The notes: generated from the sequence alone by a model not told the origin. 64,000 bases of DNA from Collinsella sp. (GCA_018368345.1 JAGZEK010000003.1:62001-126000); one strand, 5' to 3'; shown: positions 1 to 11,228, counted from the stretch's first letter. Made by a program: numbers and translations.

Positions 1-1561
<1,561 letters not shown>

Positions 1562-1698
1562 GCGGATCCTTTCTTGCATTGAGTGCATTACGTCGATGTA
1601 ACCGCACTATTGTAGCCGCGAAATCCCGCTCTAGGGCGCCTATCAGGACAAATTCATCAGTTGGGGCCTGGGTAGCCGGCCCAATCCGAATTTGTCTC

Positions 1699-1757
1699 TT
1701 GCGTAACTGTACATAGTGTATATATACTGTGCTTACCGGTTATATACACGTGTAGCC
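1699..1757 (+). promoter_or_regulatory. Promoter and likely operator of the GntR-ABC operon
   Basis: A TTGCGT hexamer (1699-1704) lies 16 bases from TATATA (1721-1726). The -10 region is embedded in the palindrome GTATATATAC (1718-1727), and a second TATATAC occurs at 1742-1748. YtrA-type GntR regulators usually bind such sites and repress their own operon, so autoregulation is inferred. Confidence 0.5.
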
Positions 1758-1776
1758 CAACAGCTAAGGAGCCGCT

Positions 1777-2157
1777 GTGGACATCATCCTATCCAATTCG
1801 AGCGACAAGCCCATCTACGAGCAAATAGCCTCGCAAGTCAAAGCTCAGATCCTTTCGGGCGCGCTCGCTGCGGGAGCCAAACTCCCCAGCATCCGTGCAC
1901 TCGCGAGCGATCTTGGCGTGAGTGTCATCACCACCAAGCGCGCCTACGCCGACCTGGAGCAACTCGGCTTTATCTGCACCGTGCAGGGCAAGGGCTGTTT
2001 TGTCGCCGAGGGCAACCAAAAACTCTTTCGCGAAAACCAGCTCTGCCATATCGAAGAGCTGCTTGCGAAAGCGGCGAGCCAAGCCGAAGCCTTGGGCGTC
2101 ACGCGCGACAAGCTGCACGAGATGCTCGACCTCGTAGCCCCCGAAACCATGCAGTAG
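1777..2157 (+). CDS. GntR-family (YtrA-type) transcriptional regulator
   Basis: DNA-binding regulator of 126 residues. The start is GTG at 1777, seven bases after TAAGGA. Residues about 10-75 form the winged helix of the GntR family (PIYEQIASQVKAQILSG, then LPSIRALASDLGVS). The short helical C-terminus without a large effector domain is the YtrA type, which normally sits at the head of an ABC exporter operon. That is the case here: the ATPase gene follows after 23 bases. The inducer cannot be deduced; such operons often respond to cell-envelope-active compounds. Confidence 0.9.
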   Translation: MDIILSNSSDKPIYEQIASQVKAQILSGALAAGAKLPSIRALASDLGVSVITTKRAYADLEQLGFICTVQGKGCFVAEGNQKLFRENQLCHIEELLAKAASQAEALGVTRDKLHEMLDLVAPETMQ

Positions 2158-2180
2158 CCATCTGCAAGAAAGGCTATACC

Positions 2181-3062
2181 ATGCAAAAGTTGCTAGAACT
2201 CAAAGGTGTATCGCGCCGCGTGAGCGACCGCTTTTCACTGCGCGACGTCACACTTGCCATGGAGCCCGGCCAGATCGTTGGCTTTGTGGGCGCAAATGGC
2301 GCCGGCAAGACGACGACCATTCGCGCCGCGCTTGGGCTTATAAAGCCCGATGCCGGCGAGGTGCATCTGCTTGGACAGCGCTGCGACGCCAACGCGCCCG
2401 ACGAGACGCAGCGCCACCTGCGCTCCCGCATCGGGCTTGTCCTGGACACGTGTCCCTTCCCCTCCACGCTCAAGGTGGGCCAGGTCGAGAAGCTCGTAGG
2501 CCCGGCATACCCCACGTGGAGCTGCGAAACGTTCGCCGGATTCATCGACCGATTTGGCCTCGATCCCAAGACGAAGGTCAAGGACCTCTCCCGCGGCATG
2601 GGCATGAAGCTGCAGCTCGCCTGTGCGCTCAGCCACAATGCCAAGCTGCTCGTTTTGGACGAAGCCACCGCGGGCCTCGATCCCATGGCACGCGAGGAAC
2701 TGCTCGACGAGTTGCTTGCCTTTGTCGCCGACGGCCAGCACAGCGTGCTGCTCTCGAGCCACATTACATCCGACCTCGATCGCACTGCCGACCGCGTCAT
2801 CTGCATCGATAACGGCTCGATTGTGTTTGACCTGCCGCGCGAGGACATTACCGACCGAGCCGGCATCGCCCACTGCACCCAAGCACAGGCCGCAGAGCTT
2901 ATGGCTTGCGTCGAAGGCGCCCGTGCCGCCCACCACGCCTATAGCGTGGACGTGCTCGTACCCAACCGTCGCGAGGCGCTCGAGGCCTTCCCCGAGATTC
3001 CCTGCGACCGGGCAACCATTGATGACTATCTTCGCCTCATACTGAAAGGGGCTTCGAAATGA
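2181..3062 (+). CDS. ABC transporter ATP-binding protein
   Basis: ATPase of an ABC-2 type exporter, 293 residues. The ATG at 2181 follows AAGAAAGG; the open frame extends further upstream, but that part overlaps the GntR gene and is not needed. Walker A is GANGAGKTT, the signature is LSRGMGMKLQLA (a variant of LSGGQ), Walker B is LLVLDEATAGLDP, and the H-loop lies in SSHITSDL. The C-terminal 80 residues resemble the accessory part of YtrB/BcrA-type ATPases. The stop overlaps the permease start (ATGA at 3059), so the two are translationally coupled. Confidence 0.92.
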   Translation: MQKLLELKGVSRRVSDRFSLRDVTLAMEPGQIVGFVGANGAGKTTTIRAALGLIKPDAGEVHLLGQRCDANAPDETQRHLRSRIGLVLDTCPFPSTLKVGQVEKLVGPAYPTWSCETFAGFIDRFGLDPKTKVKDLSRGMGMKLQLACALSHNAKLLVLDEATAGLDPMAREELLDELLAFVADGQHSVLLSSHITSDLDRTADRVICIDNGSIVFDLPREDITDRAGIAHCTQAQAAELMACVEGARAAHHAYSVDVLVPNRREALEAFPEIPCDRATIDDYLRLILKGASK

Positions 3063-3757
3063 AACGCGCCTTTATGTCTGAGCTCGCCATCGTCCGCACG
3101 CTTGTCCCGAGCATCGCGGGCGTCGGCCTGTTCATCTTCGTCGTACTGACCCTCGCCAACGCATCGGATGGCGATTCCGGTATGAGCGCCGGCGCCTGCG
3201 CGGTCAGTGCCATGTCGCCCATCGTGGTCATGAACTCGCTGGCCGGCTACGACAATCAAAACGGATGGGAGCGCTATCGGGCAACGCTGCCCCTCTCGCG
3301 CAAAGACATCATCTGTGCACGCTACCTGAGCATCATTGTCTTCTCGGCCGTCATGGCGTGCGCCGCCGCGCTTCTGAGCATCGTCTCCATCCCGCTCTTC
3401 AACAGCGCGGGTATCCCCTCGACGGGACAGATCGTCTTTGAGACCACAATAGCCTCCGCCGCATCGATGCTCATCTCCCTCATGATGGTGTTTCTGGCAC
3501 AGCCGCTGTTCTTTCGATTTGGACACATGGAGGCGCTGCGCCTTTCCGTCGGCCTGTTTGCCCTGATGGGCTGCGGTACCATGGCAATGCTGAGCTCTTC
3601 TAACCCCATTAGCAACTGGCTCATGTCGATTGCCGGAGCGAATCCCGATCCTGCCGTCCTTGGCGGTCTGTGCGCAGGAATTGCCGTGCTAGCCCTCGCG
3701 CTATGTGCAATCAGCTGCACCGTCAGCACCAAGGTCTATCGAGCACGCGATCTGTAG
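3059..3757 (+). CDS. ABC-2 type membrane permease
   Basis: Membrane partner of the preceding ATPase, 232 residues with about six hydrophobic segments (near residues 15-35, 45-62, 95-115, 128-150, 163-182 and 203-225). The motif NGWERYRATLPLSRKDIICARY after the second segment is characteristic of small ABC-2 permeases in GntR-regulated operons (the ABC2_membrane_5-like group). It is the last gene of the operon. The exported substrate is unknown. Confidence 0.85.
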   Translation: MKRAFMSELAIVRTLVPSIAGVGLFIFVVLTLANASDGDSGMSAGACAVSAMSPIVVMNSLAGYDNQNGWERYRATLPLSRKDIICARYLSIIVFSAVMACAAALLSIVSIPLFNSAGIPSTGQIVFETTIASAASMLISLMMVFLAQPLFFRFGHMEALRLSVGLFALMGCGTMAMLSSSNPISNWLMSIAGANPDPAVLGGLCAGIAVLALALCAISCTVSTKVYRARDL

Positions 3758-3847
3758 CCACGCGAGTCTCAATCCACGAAGGGCGCGATCGCCGCCCCTC
3801 CCCGCAAATCCGTGGCAAACGGCATGTCCCTGGCGTGCGCCACCGTA

Positions 3848-5146
3848 CTACTTGCGCAGCGGCTTGGGTAGCGGGATACCGGCGGCGATAACGGCGGCGA
3901 TGATCATGCAGACGATGCCCTTGAGTGGGAAGCACATGAGCAGCAGGCCTACGACCATGACCGGCTGGCGCATGACCGCACCCATCGTCGATGCCGTGCA
4001 GACGGCAACGCAAAAGACCGGATCGGCGCCGATGAGGATGGCAAGGCCGTAGCCCAGGCTCACGCCCGAGAAGATAACCGGGAAGAAGTGGCCTCCGCGC
4101 CAACCAAGGTTGATGAGGGCGGGCGTCAGCATGGCCTTAACAAGACCGGTCGCGATAAGCACGCCAGCGGGAATGGTCAGGTAGGTTTCCATGAGCACGT
4201 CGGCCTGGGTCTCGCCGGCAAACATGGTGTAGGGCAGAACCGTGCCACAGATGGCGAGCGCCAGACCGGCTAGCATGGCCTTGACGACAGGACGCTCCCC
4301 TATTGCATGAGCAAGCGCTTCGCTCGCGTGCTCAGAGACAAAGTACAGCCAGCCGCAGATTGTTCCGATCAGCGACAGAGGGATGAGCCAGATAAGCTCC
4401 AGATTGCCCACCACGGCAGCCTCGAACCTCGGCATGCCCATGCCACCGCCCACAAGCTGGCCGAGCAGCAGGTAGGTGCCCAGACCGCCGGCAATCGCAA
4501 TGCCGTAGACCACCGTCTTTTGCGCCTTGGGCAGCTTGATGGTGATCTCATCGGACGCGGAGTCCTCGCCAGCGCCCTGGCCGTCGGCGCTACCGGCGAG
4601 CGGCGCCACAAAGCCAAACACGGGCGCGGTAAAGAGCGCCGTCAGGGCAGCCTGGGTGCCCAGCAGCGTGAGCTCCCTAAACTCGGCGCCAAAGCGACGC
4701 ATGCGGTCGCCGACCCAGCTGCACAGACCCGCGATAACTCCGGTCAGGCCGGCCTCCGGTCCAATACTTCCGCCAAACAGCAGCGGCAGCAATGCCGCAA
4801 GCGAAAGCTTGCCGAGGTTGTCGTACGGGTAGCGACCGTCTTGTTTAACCTTGGCCATCACCTGGTTGAGGTCATCGGTCTTGGTGCCCGTAATCTTTTC
4901 GTACAGACCGATCAGCAGGCCGCCCAGCAAGCAGACAAAAAACGGGTACGGCAGAAAACCGAACGGGCCGCTCGCGAGCTCAGGCGAAGCGACGCCCAGC
5001 GCGTGCGGAATCTCGGTCCATAGATAGTCGACACCGTGCTCCATCGCAAAAAAGAACAGCCAGACCGCGGCGCCTGCGAACGCACCGGTCACGGCAACGC
5101 TAACTAAAAACAGCGCACGGTTTTTGGGTTTTGCAAGACTATCCAT
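3848..5146 (-). CDS. ClC-type chloride channel/transporter family protein
   Basis: Integral membrane anion channel or antiporter, 432 residues with ten or more hydrophobic segments. The pore motif GGSIGPEAGLTG corresponds to the G(K/R)EGP region of ClC proteins, and the glutamate matches the gating position. The C-terminal GWRGGHFFPVIFSG fits the GxFxP filter segment. It belongs to the divergent GGSxGPEA subgroup rather than the EriC type, so ion and coupling are uncertain. ATG at 5146 follows GGGAGGT. Confidence 0.85.
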   Translation of the reverse strand: MDSLAKPKNRALFLVSVAVTGAFAGAAVWLFFFAMEHGVDYLWTEIPHALGVASPELASGPFGFLPYPFFVCLLGGLLIGLYEKITGTKTDDLNQVMAKVKQDGRYPYDNLGKLSLAALLPLLFGGSIGPEAGLTGVIAGLCSWVGDRMRRFGAEFRELTLLGTQAALTALFTAPVFGFVAPLAGSADGQGAGEDSASDEITIKLPKAQKTVVYGIAIAGGLGTYLLLGQLVGGGMGMPRFEAAVVGNLELIWLIPLSLIGTICGWLYFVSEHASEALAHAIGERPVVKAMLAGLALAICGTVLPYTMFAGETQADVLMETYLTIPAGVLIATGLVKAMLTPALINLGWRGGHFFPVIFSGVSLGYGLAILIGADPVFCVAVCTASTMGAVMRQPVMVVGLLLMCFPLKGIVCMIIAAVIAAGIPLPKPLRK

Positions 5147-5271
5147 CGGGACCTCCCGTGGTCAAATTCGGCAAAGATACGTTTTATTGTAGAGCGAGCG
5201 TTACCCGAACGAGCCAACCGTCTGCGCCGCAAACGGCACCATTGGGAGTCATAGTGGGGCAGGCTCAAGAC

Positions 5272-5805
5272 TTATCCGTTGATAATCGAGGCAATCTCGC
5301 GCAAATCGTCGGCAAAGTAGATGCCGTGCTGGCGCCTCGGGCTCGAAAGCCCTTTATCAATCATGTGCTCGAGCAACGCCTTAAGATCGTTGTAGTAGCC
5401 CCCAAGGTTGTACAGAATGCACGGCGCATCGAGATGCCCCAACGACACGGCGGACATGACCTCGGCAATCTCCTCGAGCGTACCCGTCCCACCGGGAAAG
5501 GCGATGAACGCGTCACCGAGCTCAATCATCTTGGCCTTGCGTTCGGCCATGTCACTCGTCACGATGAGGTCGTCGATACCGTCATGTTGAAACTCGGCCT
5601 CGATAAAAAAGCTCGGTTCAACACCCGTCACGTGTCCACCTGCCTCGAGTACGCTATCGGCGAGCGCACCCATCAGACCCGACTTGGACCCGCCGTATAC
5701 CAACGCGTGTCCGTTAGCGCCAATCCAGTCGCCCAGCTCCTGCACCGCGGGCAGAAACGCCGGGTCATTGCCGACGCTGGCACCCAGGTATACCGTGATA
5801 TTCAT
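5272..5805 (-). CDS. LOG-family protein (TIGR00730-type nucleotide hydrolase)
   Basis: Rossmann-fold protein of 177 residues. It has the family hallmark PGGTGTLEEI and an N-terminal glycine-rich YGGSKSGLMG segment. LOG proteins hydrolyse nucleoside monophosphates such as cytokinin riboside phosphates to free base and ribose phosphate; the physiological substrate in bacteria like this one is unclear. GAGGGGG precedes the ATG at 5805. It lies in the same direction as the ClC gene, 125 bases upstream of it, with no clear shared function. Confidence 0.88.
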   Translation of the reverse strand: MNITVYLGASVGNDPAFLPAVQELGDWIGANGHALVYGGSKSGLMGALADSVLEAGGHVTGVEPSFFIEAEFQHDGIDDLIVTSDMAERKAKMIELGDAFIAFPGGTGTLEEIAEVMSAVSLGHLDAPCILYNLGGYYNDLKALLEHMIDKGLSSPRRQHGIYFADDLREIASIING

Positions 5806-5841
5806 ATTCAGTCCCCCTCGTCGTGACGCGCGGCGCCCGTT

Positions 5842-6267
5842 CTAGCGTTGGCGTCGGCGATATTCGCGCACACGGCGCGATAGGTCGGCAAGCTCGTCAC
5901 GATCGAGCTCTTCCAAATGCTCCAGATCATCCATAAAGCGCGCCATGGTGTCCTTTTGGCGCATCTTGATGAGCGTGTTGCAGTAGTTCACCGCCACGCC
6001 CGTGAGCATGGCGATGTAGAAGATGCTGATGACGCTCAAAACGACGGTGATAGCGCGGGCAACCGGCGTCTCGGCCGGGATATCACCGAAGCCGATCGTC
6101 GATACGGTCTCAAAGCTAAACCAGAGGCCGTCGCCAAACGTAAGGGTCGTGGGCTCGGACAGCCAGACGGCCGTCGAGCACAGCAGATAGAAGACGAGAA
6201 ACAGGCCCGTGATGCGCGCAAAGCCAGCCTGGCGCAACACGTCGGCAAGCGTCCTCAACTTGTTCAT
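5842..6267 (-). CDS. Two-TM potassium channel (Ion_trans_2)
   Basis: 141-residue subunit with two membrane helices (about residues 18-38 and 72-95) flanking a pore loop whose selectivity filter reads TIGFGDI, the bacterial variant of TVGYG. The C-terminal 45 residues are charged and helical, with no RCK domain. I chose the ATG at 6267 because AAAAGGGG lies just upstream and the protein then begins with a plausible cytoplasmic N-terminus; an upstream extension to 6345 would run into a palindromic repeat. Confidence 0.85.
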   Translation of the reverse strand: MNKLRTLADVLRQAGFARITGLFLVFYLLCSTAVWLSEPTTLTFGDGLWFSFETVSTIGFGDIPAETPVARAITVVLSVISIFYIAMLTGVAVNYCNTLIKMRQKDTMARFMDDLEHLEELDRDELADLSRRVREYRRRQR

Positions 6268-6339
6268 CGCGACCCCTTTTCCCAGACGCCCAATCACATC
6301 CGCTCGGTATTGTCCCACGCCTCCCCCGCAAACGGAACT

Positions 6340-6393
6340 AGTCATTGGGGACGTTCTTAAACGACTAGTCAGTTAAGAACGTCCCCAATGACT
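6340..6393. repeat. Family A palindromic intergenic repeat, copy 1
   Basis: Two perfect 21-base inverted arms (6340-6360 and 6373-6393) containing CATTGGGGACGTTCTTAA are separated by 12 bases. The same core recurs at 13233-13317. It lies upstream of the K+ channel gene and before the sensor kinase. It resembles REP-type elements mobilised by Y1 (RAYT) transposases; no such gene is in this window. Confidence 0.8.
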
Positions 6394-6480
6394 ACCTAAC
6401 CGTTTAGCGGTGCGGCGGCTGAATGGGCAGGCTGAGCTGGTATCCTTATGCGAAACTGTCTCAACTCGATAGGATTTCAT

Positions 6481-9285
6481 GTGAAACCTTCCGCCGTCCT
6501 TCGCTTGGCTCTATATCGCACCCTGGCCGTCGCGCTTGCCGCGCTCGCCATACTGAGCACCGTCATGCCCGCCCCCGCCTTTGCCGCCGACTCCGACCAG
6601 CAGGTCAAGACGGTCCGCGTTGGCTGGCTCGTCAACAACAAAGGCTTCCAGGAAGGCATGCCGGGCGAGCGACTCTCGGGGTGGGGCTACGAGTACCTCC
6701 AGACCCTCTCGTATTACACAAAGGGCTGGCAATACGAATACGTTAGCGGCACCTTCTCCGAGCTTATGGACATGCTCGAAGCAGGCGAAATCGACCTCAT
6801 GCCCAACATCTCGTATTCGGCAGAACGCGAGCAGAAGCTGCTCTTTTCCTCGAACCCCGAGGGCACCGAGCGCTACTACATCTACGCCAGGCCCGACCGC
6901 GACGATCTGGCCAAGGGTGACCCCCAGGCGCTCCAAGGCCTCACCATCGGCTGCAACTCTGGCGTTATGCAAACTATCGTCGGCCAGCAGTGGCTCGCCG
7001 ACGAAGGCGTCACCTGCACCTATAAAGAAATCGACACCGGCAGCGCCCTCTTTGAGGCGCTTGCAGACGGCGAGGTCGACGCCGTCATCATGAACGATAC
7101 CATTTCGTCGCCCGATGCGTCACCCATGTTCTACGTAGGCTCGAGCGACTACTATTTTGCCGTTCCCAAAAGCCGCCCCGATCTGATGAACGACATCAAC
7201 GCCGCCATGACGACCATCGCCCGCGATAACCCGCGCTATAACGAGGAAGTCAAATCGAGTTACTCGACCCAAAACAGTGGCTCGTCATCGCTCACCGGCC
7301 CCGAGACCACCTGGCTCAAAGCAAACGGCAATACCATCACGCTCGGCTATCTTAAAAACCAACTTCCCTACTGCACGCAAAATGACGACGGCGAGATGGA
7401 AGGATCGCTCGCCTCGCTTGCAACGACGTTGCACGACAAGTTTGGTATTACGGTCAAAACAATCGCACTCTCGAACAACAGGCAAATGATCAAAGCCCTT
7501 TCCAACGGAACCATCGATGTCGCCCTGCCATTGTTTCGCGACTACTGGCTCGCCGAGCAGACAGGAGTCATCCAGTCAAACTCGATGGGAACGGTTTCGC
7601 TGACCGCCATTCACAGTGGCAAAAACCTGAACAGCGACCTTAAGAACATCGCTTGTACAAAGAGCACAATCGTTAACCGTTTTGAGCTCGAAAGTCTCTT
7701 CCCGAACGCAACAGTAACCGAGTACTCGAATGACGGCGAGGTGCTCAAAGCCCTCAATGAGGGGAAGGCACGTTGCATCATTGTCCCCAGCACGCGCCTG
7801 GAAACTCTCCGCGACACCTACGACATCGAGGATTTCGAAACACAGGAACTCACCAACACGGCGCAGCTATCGTGTTTAATTTCGCGCGGCAAGCCCGAGC
7901 TGCTGGGAATCATCAATAAGGGCATCGTCAATGCAGGTGAATCGCTCTCTGCAAACAGCTATTTCCCCACATCGTACTCGGCGCAAGAATCGGACACGTT
8001 CCAGTTTTTCTATCGTAACCGCACCGCCATTGCGACTGTTATCATCTGCATCTTGCTCACCAGCATCGCCATCCTTGTCTGGTCGCTTTACCGCGCACAG
8101 GAGGAACGGCAGAAAGCTGATGCCGCCAACGCCGCCAAAACCGCTTTCCTCACGCGCATGAGCCACGACATCCGCACGCCGCTCAACGGCATCCTAGGCC
8201 TTATCGAAATTGAGGAATTGAGAGAAGGCGACATGCAGGTCGCCCGCGAAAGCCGCGCCAAGGCGCGCGTTGCCGCCAATCACCTGCTGTCACTGATTAA
8301 CGACATCCTCGAGATGGGCAGGATCGAGGAGTGCAAAGTGACGCTCGAGCACGAATCATTCAACCTTAAAGAGCTGTGCGACAATGCGCTCGTACTGTGC
8401 AAGCTCCGCGCATCGGACCGCGGCATAACCATGCTCGACACCAGCGAGCCCTACGCTGTCGACCAATATATGATCGGCAGCCCCACCCATATTCGGCAGA
8501 TCCTTGTCAACCTGCTCGACAACAGCATCAAGTACAACAAGCACGGAGGCACCGTCACGTTCTCATCGACCATCAAACCGGTCGACGACGAGCACGCCGT
8601 GTTTTGCTTTAGCGTCTCGGATACCGGCATTGGTATGACGCCCGAGTTTTTGACGCACATTTACGAGCCGTTTGCCCAGGAAGGCGACGATGCGCGCAGC
8701 AAGTTCCAAGGAACCGGCATTGGCATGTCTATCGTCAAATCGCTCATCGATATGATGGGCGGCACGATTGAGATTTCGAGTGAGGTTGGCGCGGGAAGCA
8801 CGTTCAACGTCCAGATACCGCTCGATATCGACAAGAACCCTCAGGCAAAAGAACGTGCGTCCAAGCAGACATACAGTTGCTCGCTTGCCGGCATGAACGT
8901 CCTTTTGGCAGAAGACAACGAGCTCAATGCCGAAATTGCCCAGGCTCTACTCGAAAGCGAAGGCATCGTCGTAACGCGCGCCGCCGACGGCAACAAAGCA
9001 GTCGACCTATACGTTAGTCGTCCCGCCGGCAGCTTCGATGCGATCCTGATGGACATCATGATGCCGGGCATGGATGGCTACGAGGCAACCCGCGCGATTC
9101 GTCTGAGCGAAAAGGCCGATGCAGCCGACATCCCCATCATCGCGCTCACTGCCAACGCCTTCAACGAGGACGCCAAGGCGGCACACGATGCCGGTATGAA
9201 CGCCCATCTGCCCAAACCGCTCGACTTTAACAAGCTCAAAAACATACTCGCCCGCATCAAGAAATACGGATCCGTTTCGCTATAG
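6481..9285 (+). CDS. Hybrid sensor histidine kinase with two solute-binding-type sensor domains
   Basis: Membrane signalling protein of 934 residues. The GTG at 6481 follows AGGA by six bases and starts directly at a signal peptide ending APAFA. Order: two periplasmic-binding-protein family 3 domains (about 45-260 and 270-500), one membrane helix (about 515-540), HisKA with SHDIRTPLNG (His562), HATPase with the N-box LLDNSIKYNKHGG and G-box DTGIGM, and a receiver domain with phospho-acceptor Asp858 in LMDIMMPGMDG. No output regulator lies nearby. Amino acids or similar small polar ligands are plausible inputs given the sensor family; the ligand is unknown. Confidence 0.92.
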   Translation: MKPSAVLRLALYRTLAVALAALAILSTVMPAPAFAADSDQQVKTVRVGWLVNNKGFQEGMPGERLSGWGYEYLQTLSYYTKGWQYEYVSGTFSELMDMLEAGEIDLMPNISYSAEREQKLLFSSNPEGTERYYIYARPDRDDLAKGDPQALQGLTIGCNSGVMQTIVGQQWLADEGVTCTYKEIDTGSALFEALADGEVDAVIMNDTISSPDASPMFYVGSSDYYFAVPKSRPDLMNDINAAMTTIARDNPRYNEEVKSSYSTQNSGSSSLTGPETTWLKANGNTITLGYLKNQLPYCTQNDDGEMEGSLASLATTLHDKFGITVKTIALSNNRQMIKALSNGTIDVALPLFRDYWLAEQTGVIQSNSMGTVSLTAIHSGKNLNSDLKNIACTKSTIVNRFELESLFPNATVTEYSNDGEVLKALNEGKARCIIVPSTRLETLRDTYDIEDFETQELTNTAQLSCLISRGKPELLGIINKGIVNAGESLSANSYFPTSYSAQESDTFQFFYRNRTAIATVIICILLTSIAILVWSLYRAQEERQKADAANAAKTAFLTRMSHDIRTPLNGILGLIEIEELREGDMQVARESRAKARVAANHLLSLINDILEMGRIEECKVTLEHESFNLKELCDNALVLCKLRASDRGITMLDTSEPYAVDQYMIGSPTHIRQILVNLLDNSIKYNKHGGTVTFSSTIKPVDDEHAVFCFSVSDTGIGMTPEFLTHIYEPFAQEGDDARSKFQGTGIGMSIVKSLIDMMGGTIEISSEVGAGSTFNVQIPLDIDKNPQAKERASKQTYSCSLAGMNVLLAEDNELNAEIAQALLESEGIVVTRAADGNKAVDLYVSRPAGSFDAILMDIMMPGMDGYEATRAIRLSEKADAADIPIIALTANAFNEDAKAAHDAGMNAHLPKPLDFNKLKNILARIKKYGSVSL

Positions 9286-9327
9286 TTTGTGCTCAACCAC
9301 CATGCACAGCCAGAAAGGAAGCCAACG

Positions 9328-9807
9328 ATGTTTAGGCCCTTACGTCGAAAGAAACGCGCCATCACTGACGAGGAAGCGCGCGAGTTGCTCGCCACCTGTA
9401 AGCGCGGCGTCTTTGCCGTCAACGGCGATGATGGCTACCCCTATGCCATTCCCGTCAACTACTTCTTTGACGCCGAGCACGACAAGATTTATTTCCATGG
9501 CGCCAAGGCCGGCCACAAGGTCGATTCGCTCAGGCGTGACGATAAAGTCTGCTTTACCGTTTACGGCAACGAGTGGTACAAGGACGGCGACTGGGCTCCT
9601 TACGTCATGAGCACTGTGGTCTTTGGCCGTTGCCGCCTGGTAGATGAAGCGCCTGCGTTTATCGAGGACAAAGTCCGCCAGCTCGCGCTTAAGTACTACC
9701 CTTCTGCCGAAGAAGTCGAGGAAGAAATCGCCAAAGACATCAAGGGCGTCCAACTCTACGAGATTTCAATTGAGCATCTTTGCGGCAAGCAGATTCAGGA
9801 AAAGTAG
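9328..9807 (+). CDS. Pyridoxamine 5'-phosphate oxidase-like flavoprotein (NimA-like)
   Basis: Split-barrel FMN-binding protein of 159 residues. ATG at 9328 follows AGAAAGGA. The pattern LLATCKRGVFAVNGDDGYPYAIPVN, then IYFHGAKAGHKVDSL, matches the PPOX class that includes 5-nitroimidazole reductases (NimA) and many uncharacterised anaerobe flavoproteins. The conserved His of the FHGA motif is present. Substrate unknown. It is a single gene, 42 bases after the sensor kinase. Confidence 0.82.
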   Translation: MFRPLRRKKRAITDEEARELLATCKRGVFAVNGDDGYPYAIPVNYFFDAEHDKIYFHGAKAGHKVDSLRRDDKVCFTVYGNEWYKDGDWAPYVMSTVVFGRCRLVDEAPAFIEDKVRQLALKYYPSAEEVEEEIAKDIKGVQLYEISIEHLCGKQIQEK

Positions 9808-9839
9808 CGAATGCGAAAAACGCGCTCGCTACCCTCTGC

Positions 9840-9882
9840 GCCCCATGCGCCCACGCATTTTGACGGCGTGGGCGCATGGGGC
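9840..9882. terminator. Long GC-rich hairpin between convergent genes
   Basis: GCCCCATGCGCCCACGC (9840-9856) pairs perfectly with 9866-9882 around a nine-base loop. There is no strong T tract on either side, so it may act as a bidirectional, non-canonical terminator for the PPOX and MalY genes. Confidence 0.5.
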
Positions 9883-9904
9883 AGCACTCGAATCGAGCGC
9901 CCCC

Positions 9905-11116
9905 CTATACCCCAAAAACGTAGCGGTCCAGGCGCTCACACGCCTCCTTTACCCGCGAAAGGGGCAGTGCCAGATTCACGCGAATGTGGCAGGGCCCGTG
10001 GAACGGGCGGCCGTCCTGATACCCCACGCCCACACGAGCGCCCTCGTCGAGCAGCCACTGAATATCGCGGCCATGCTCGCGGCACCACTCGGTGCAGTCC
10101 AGAAACACCATGTAGGTGCCCTGCGGACGCGAATAGGACACGCCCGCAAAATGCTTGTCCACGTAGTTGCAGAAGTAGTCGACGTTGCCCTCGATGACCT
10201 CATTGAGCTCATCAACCCACTCGTAGCCTTGCGGCTGGTAGGCACCGATAAGCGCATGCATGGAGAGGACGTTCATCTCGTTGTAGTGAGTCTTGTTGGA
10301 CACGGCGCACACGCGGTCGCGCAACGTCTCGTTATAGATGATGTGGTAGCTGCCGACCAGGCCCGCCAGGTTGAACGTCTTGCTGGGTGCATAGAGGGCA
10401 ACCGTGCGCATGCGGGCATCTTCGCTCACCGACTGCGTCGGGATATGTTTGTGACCCGGCAGGATGATATCGGACCAAATCTCGTCCGAGATCACCACAC
10501 AATCGTGCCGGCGATAGATGTCCATGGCGCGCTCGATCTCGCCGCGCTCCCATACGCGGCCGCAAGGGTTGTGCGGCGAGCAGAACACCGCGGCATGGAT
10601 ATGGTTTTGGATGAGCTTGCGCTCCATGTCCTCAAAGTCCATACGCCACACGCCCCGATCGTCGAGCTTAAGCGGGCTGTGGACAATGCGATAGCCCGCG
10701 GCTTCGATAGACTTGGTAAAGCCGATGTAGGTGGGGCTGTGGACCAGTACCGCATCGCCCGGCTGGACATACGCGCGCAGCGTCGACACGACACCGCCCA
10801 GCACGCCGTTTTCGTAGCCGATGTGCTCAGGGCGCAGGCCCTCGACGCCATTGCGGCGACTCTGCCATTCGATGATGCGGCCGAAATACTCGGGGCGCGG
10901 ATCGAAATAGCCAAACATGGGGTGCTGGGCACGCTGAATGATGTACTCCTGGACCGTGGGCACCGTGGCGAAGTTCATGTCCGCCACCCACATGGGGATG
11001 CGGTCGAAGCCCTCGTCGGGTGCGTTCGGAGCCATGCCGGGGATCTCACCCCAGGAGTCAACGGCGATGGCGTCCATGCCGTGGCGGTCGATGATTGAAG
11101 TGAAGTCGTATTTCAT
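9905..11116 (-). CDS. MalY/PatB-type C-S lyase (cystathionine beta-lyase-like aminotransferase)
   Basis: PLP-dependent class I/II aminotransferase-fold enzyme, 403 residues, the usual length for MalY/PatB. Motifs: WVADMNFATVP near the N-terminus, the family-specific NGVLGG turn, SPHNPCGRVW, DEIWSDII, and the PLP lysine in APSKTFNLAG. Family members cleave cystathionine or cysteine to a thiol, pyruvate and ammonia; in anaerobes this yields H2S. The enzyme is cytosolic. Starts at ATG 11116. Confidence 0.92.
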   Translation of the reverse strand: MKYDFTSIIDRHGMDAIAVDSWGEIPGMAPNAPDEGFDRIPMWVADMNFATVPTVQEYIIQRAQHPMFGYFDPRPEYFGRIIEWQSRRNGVEGLRPEHIGYENGVLGGVVSTLRAYVQPGDAVLVHSPTYIGFTKSIEAAGYRIVHSPLKLDDRGVWRMDFEDMERKLIQNHIHAAVFCSPHNPCGRVWERGEIERAMDIYRRHDCVVISDEIWSDIILPGHKHIPTQSVSEDARMRTVALYAPSKTFNLAGLVGSYHIIYNETLRDRVCAVSNKTHYNEMNVLSMHALIGAYQPQGYEWVDELNEVIEGNVDYFCNYVDKHFAGVSYSRPQGTYMVFLDCTEWCREHGRDIQWLLDEGARVGVGYQDGRPFHGPCHIRVNLALPLSRVKEACERLDRYVFGV

Positions 11117-11228
11117 GCTGAGCTCCCGTGCAAAGCGGATTGTTTTGGTAGGCGTTATTGTCCACCAGCATGGGCGGTTTTGGCATGGGGTTTGGCGTTG
11201 TTTTTGACGGATACGGACGGAAGGCCGG

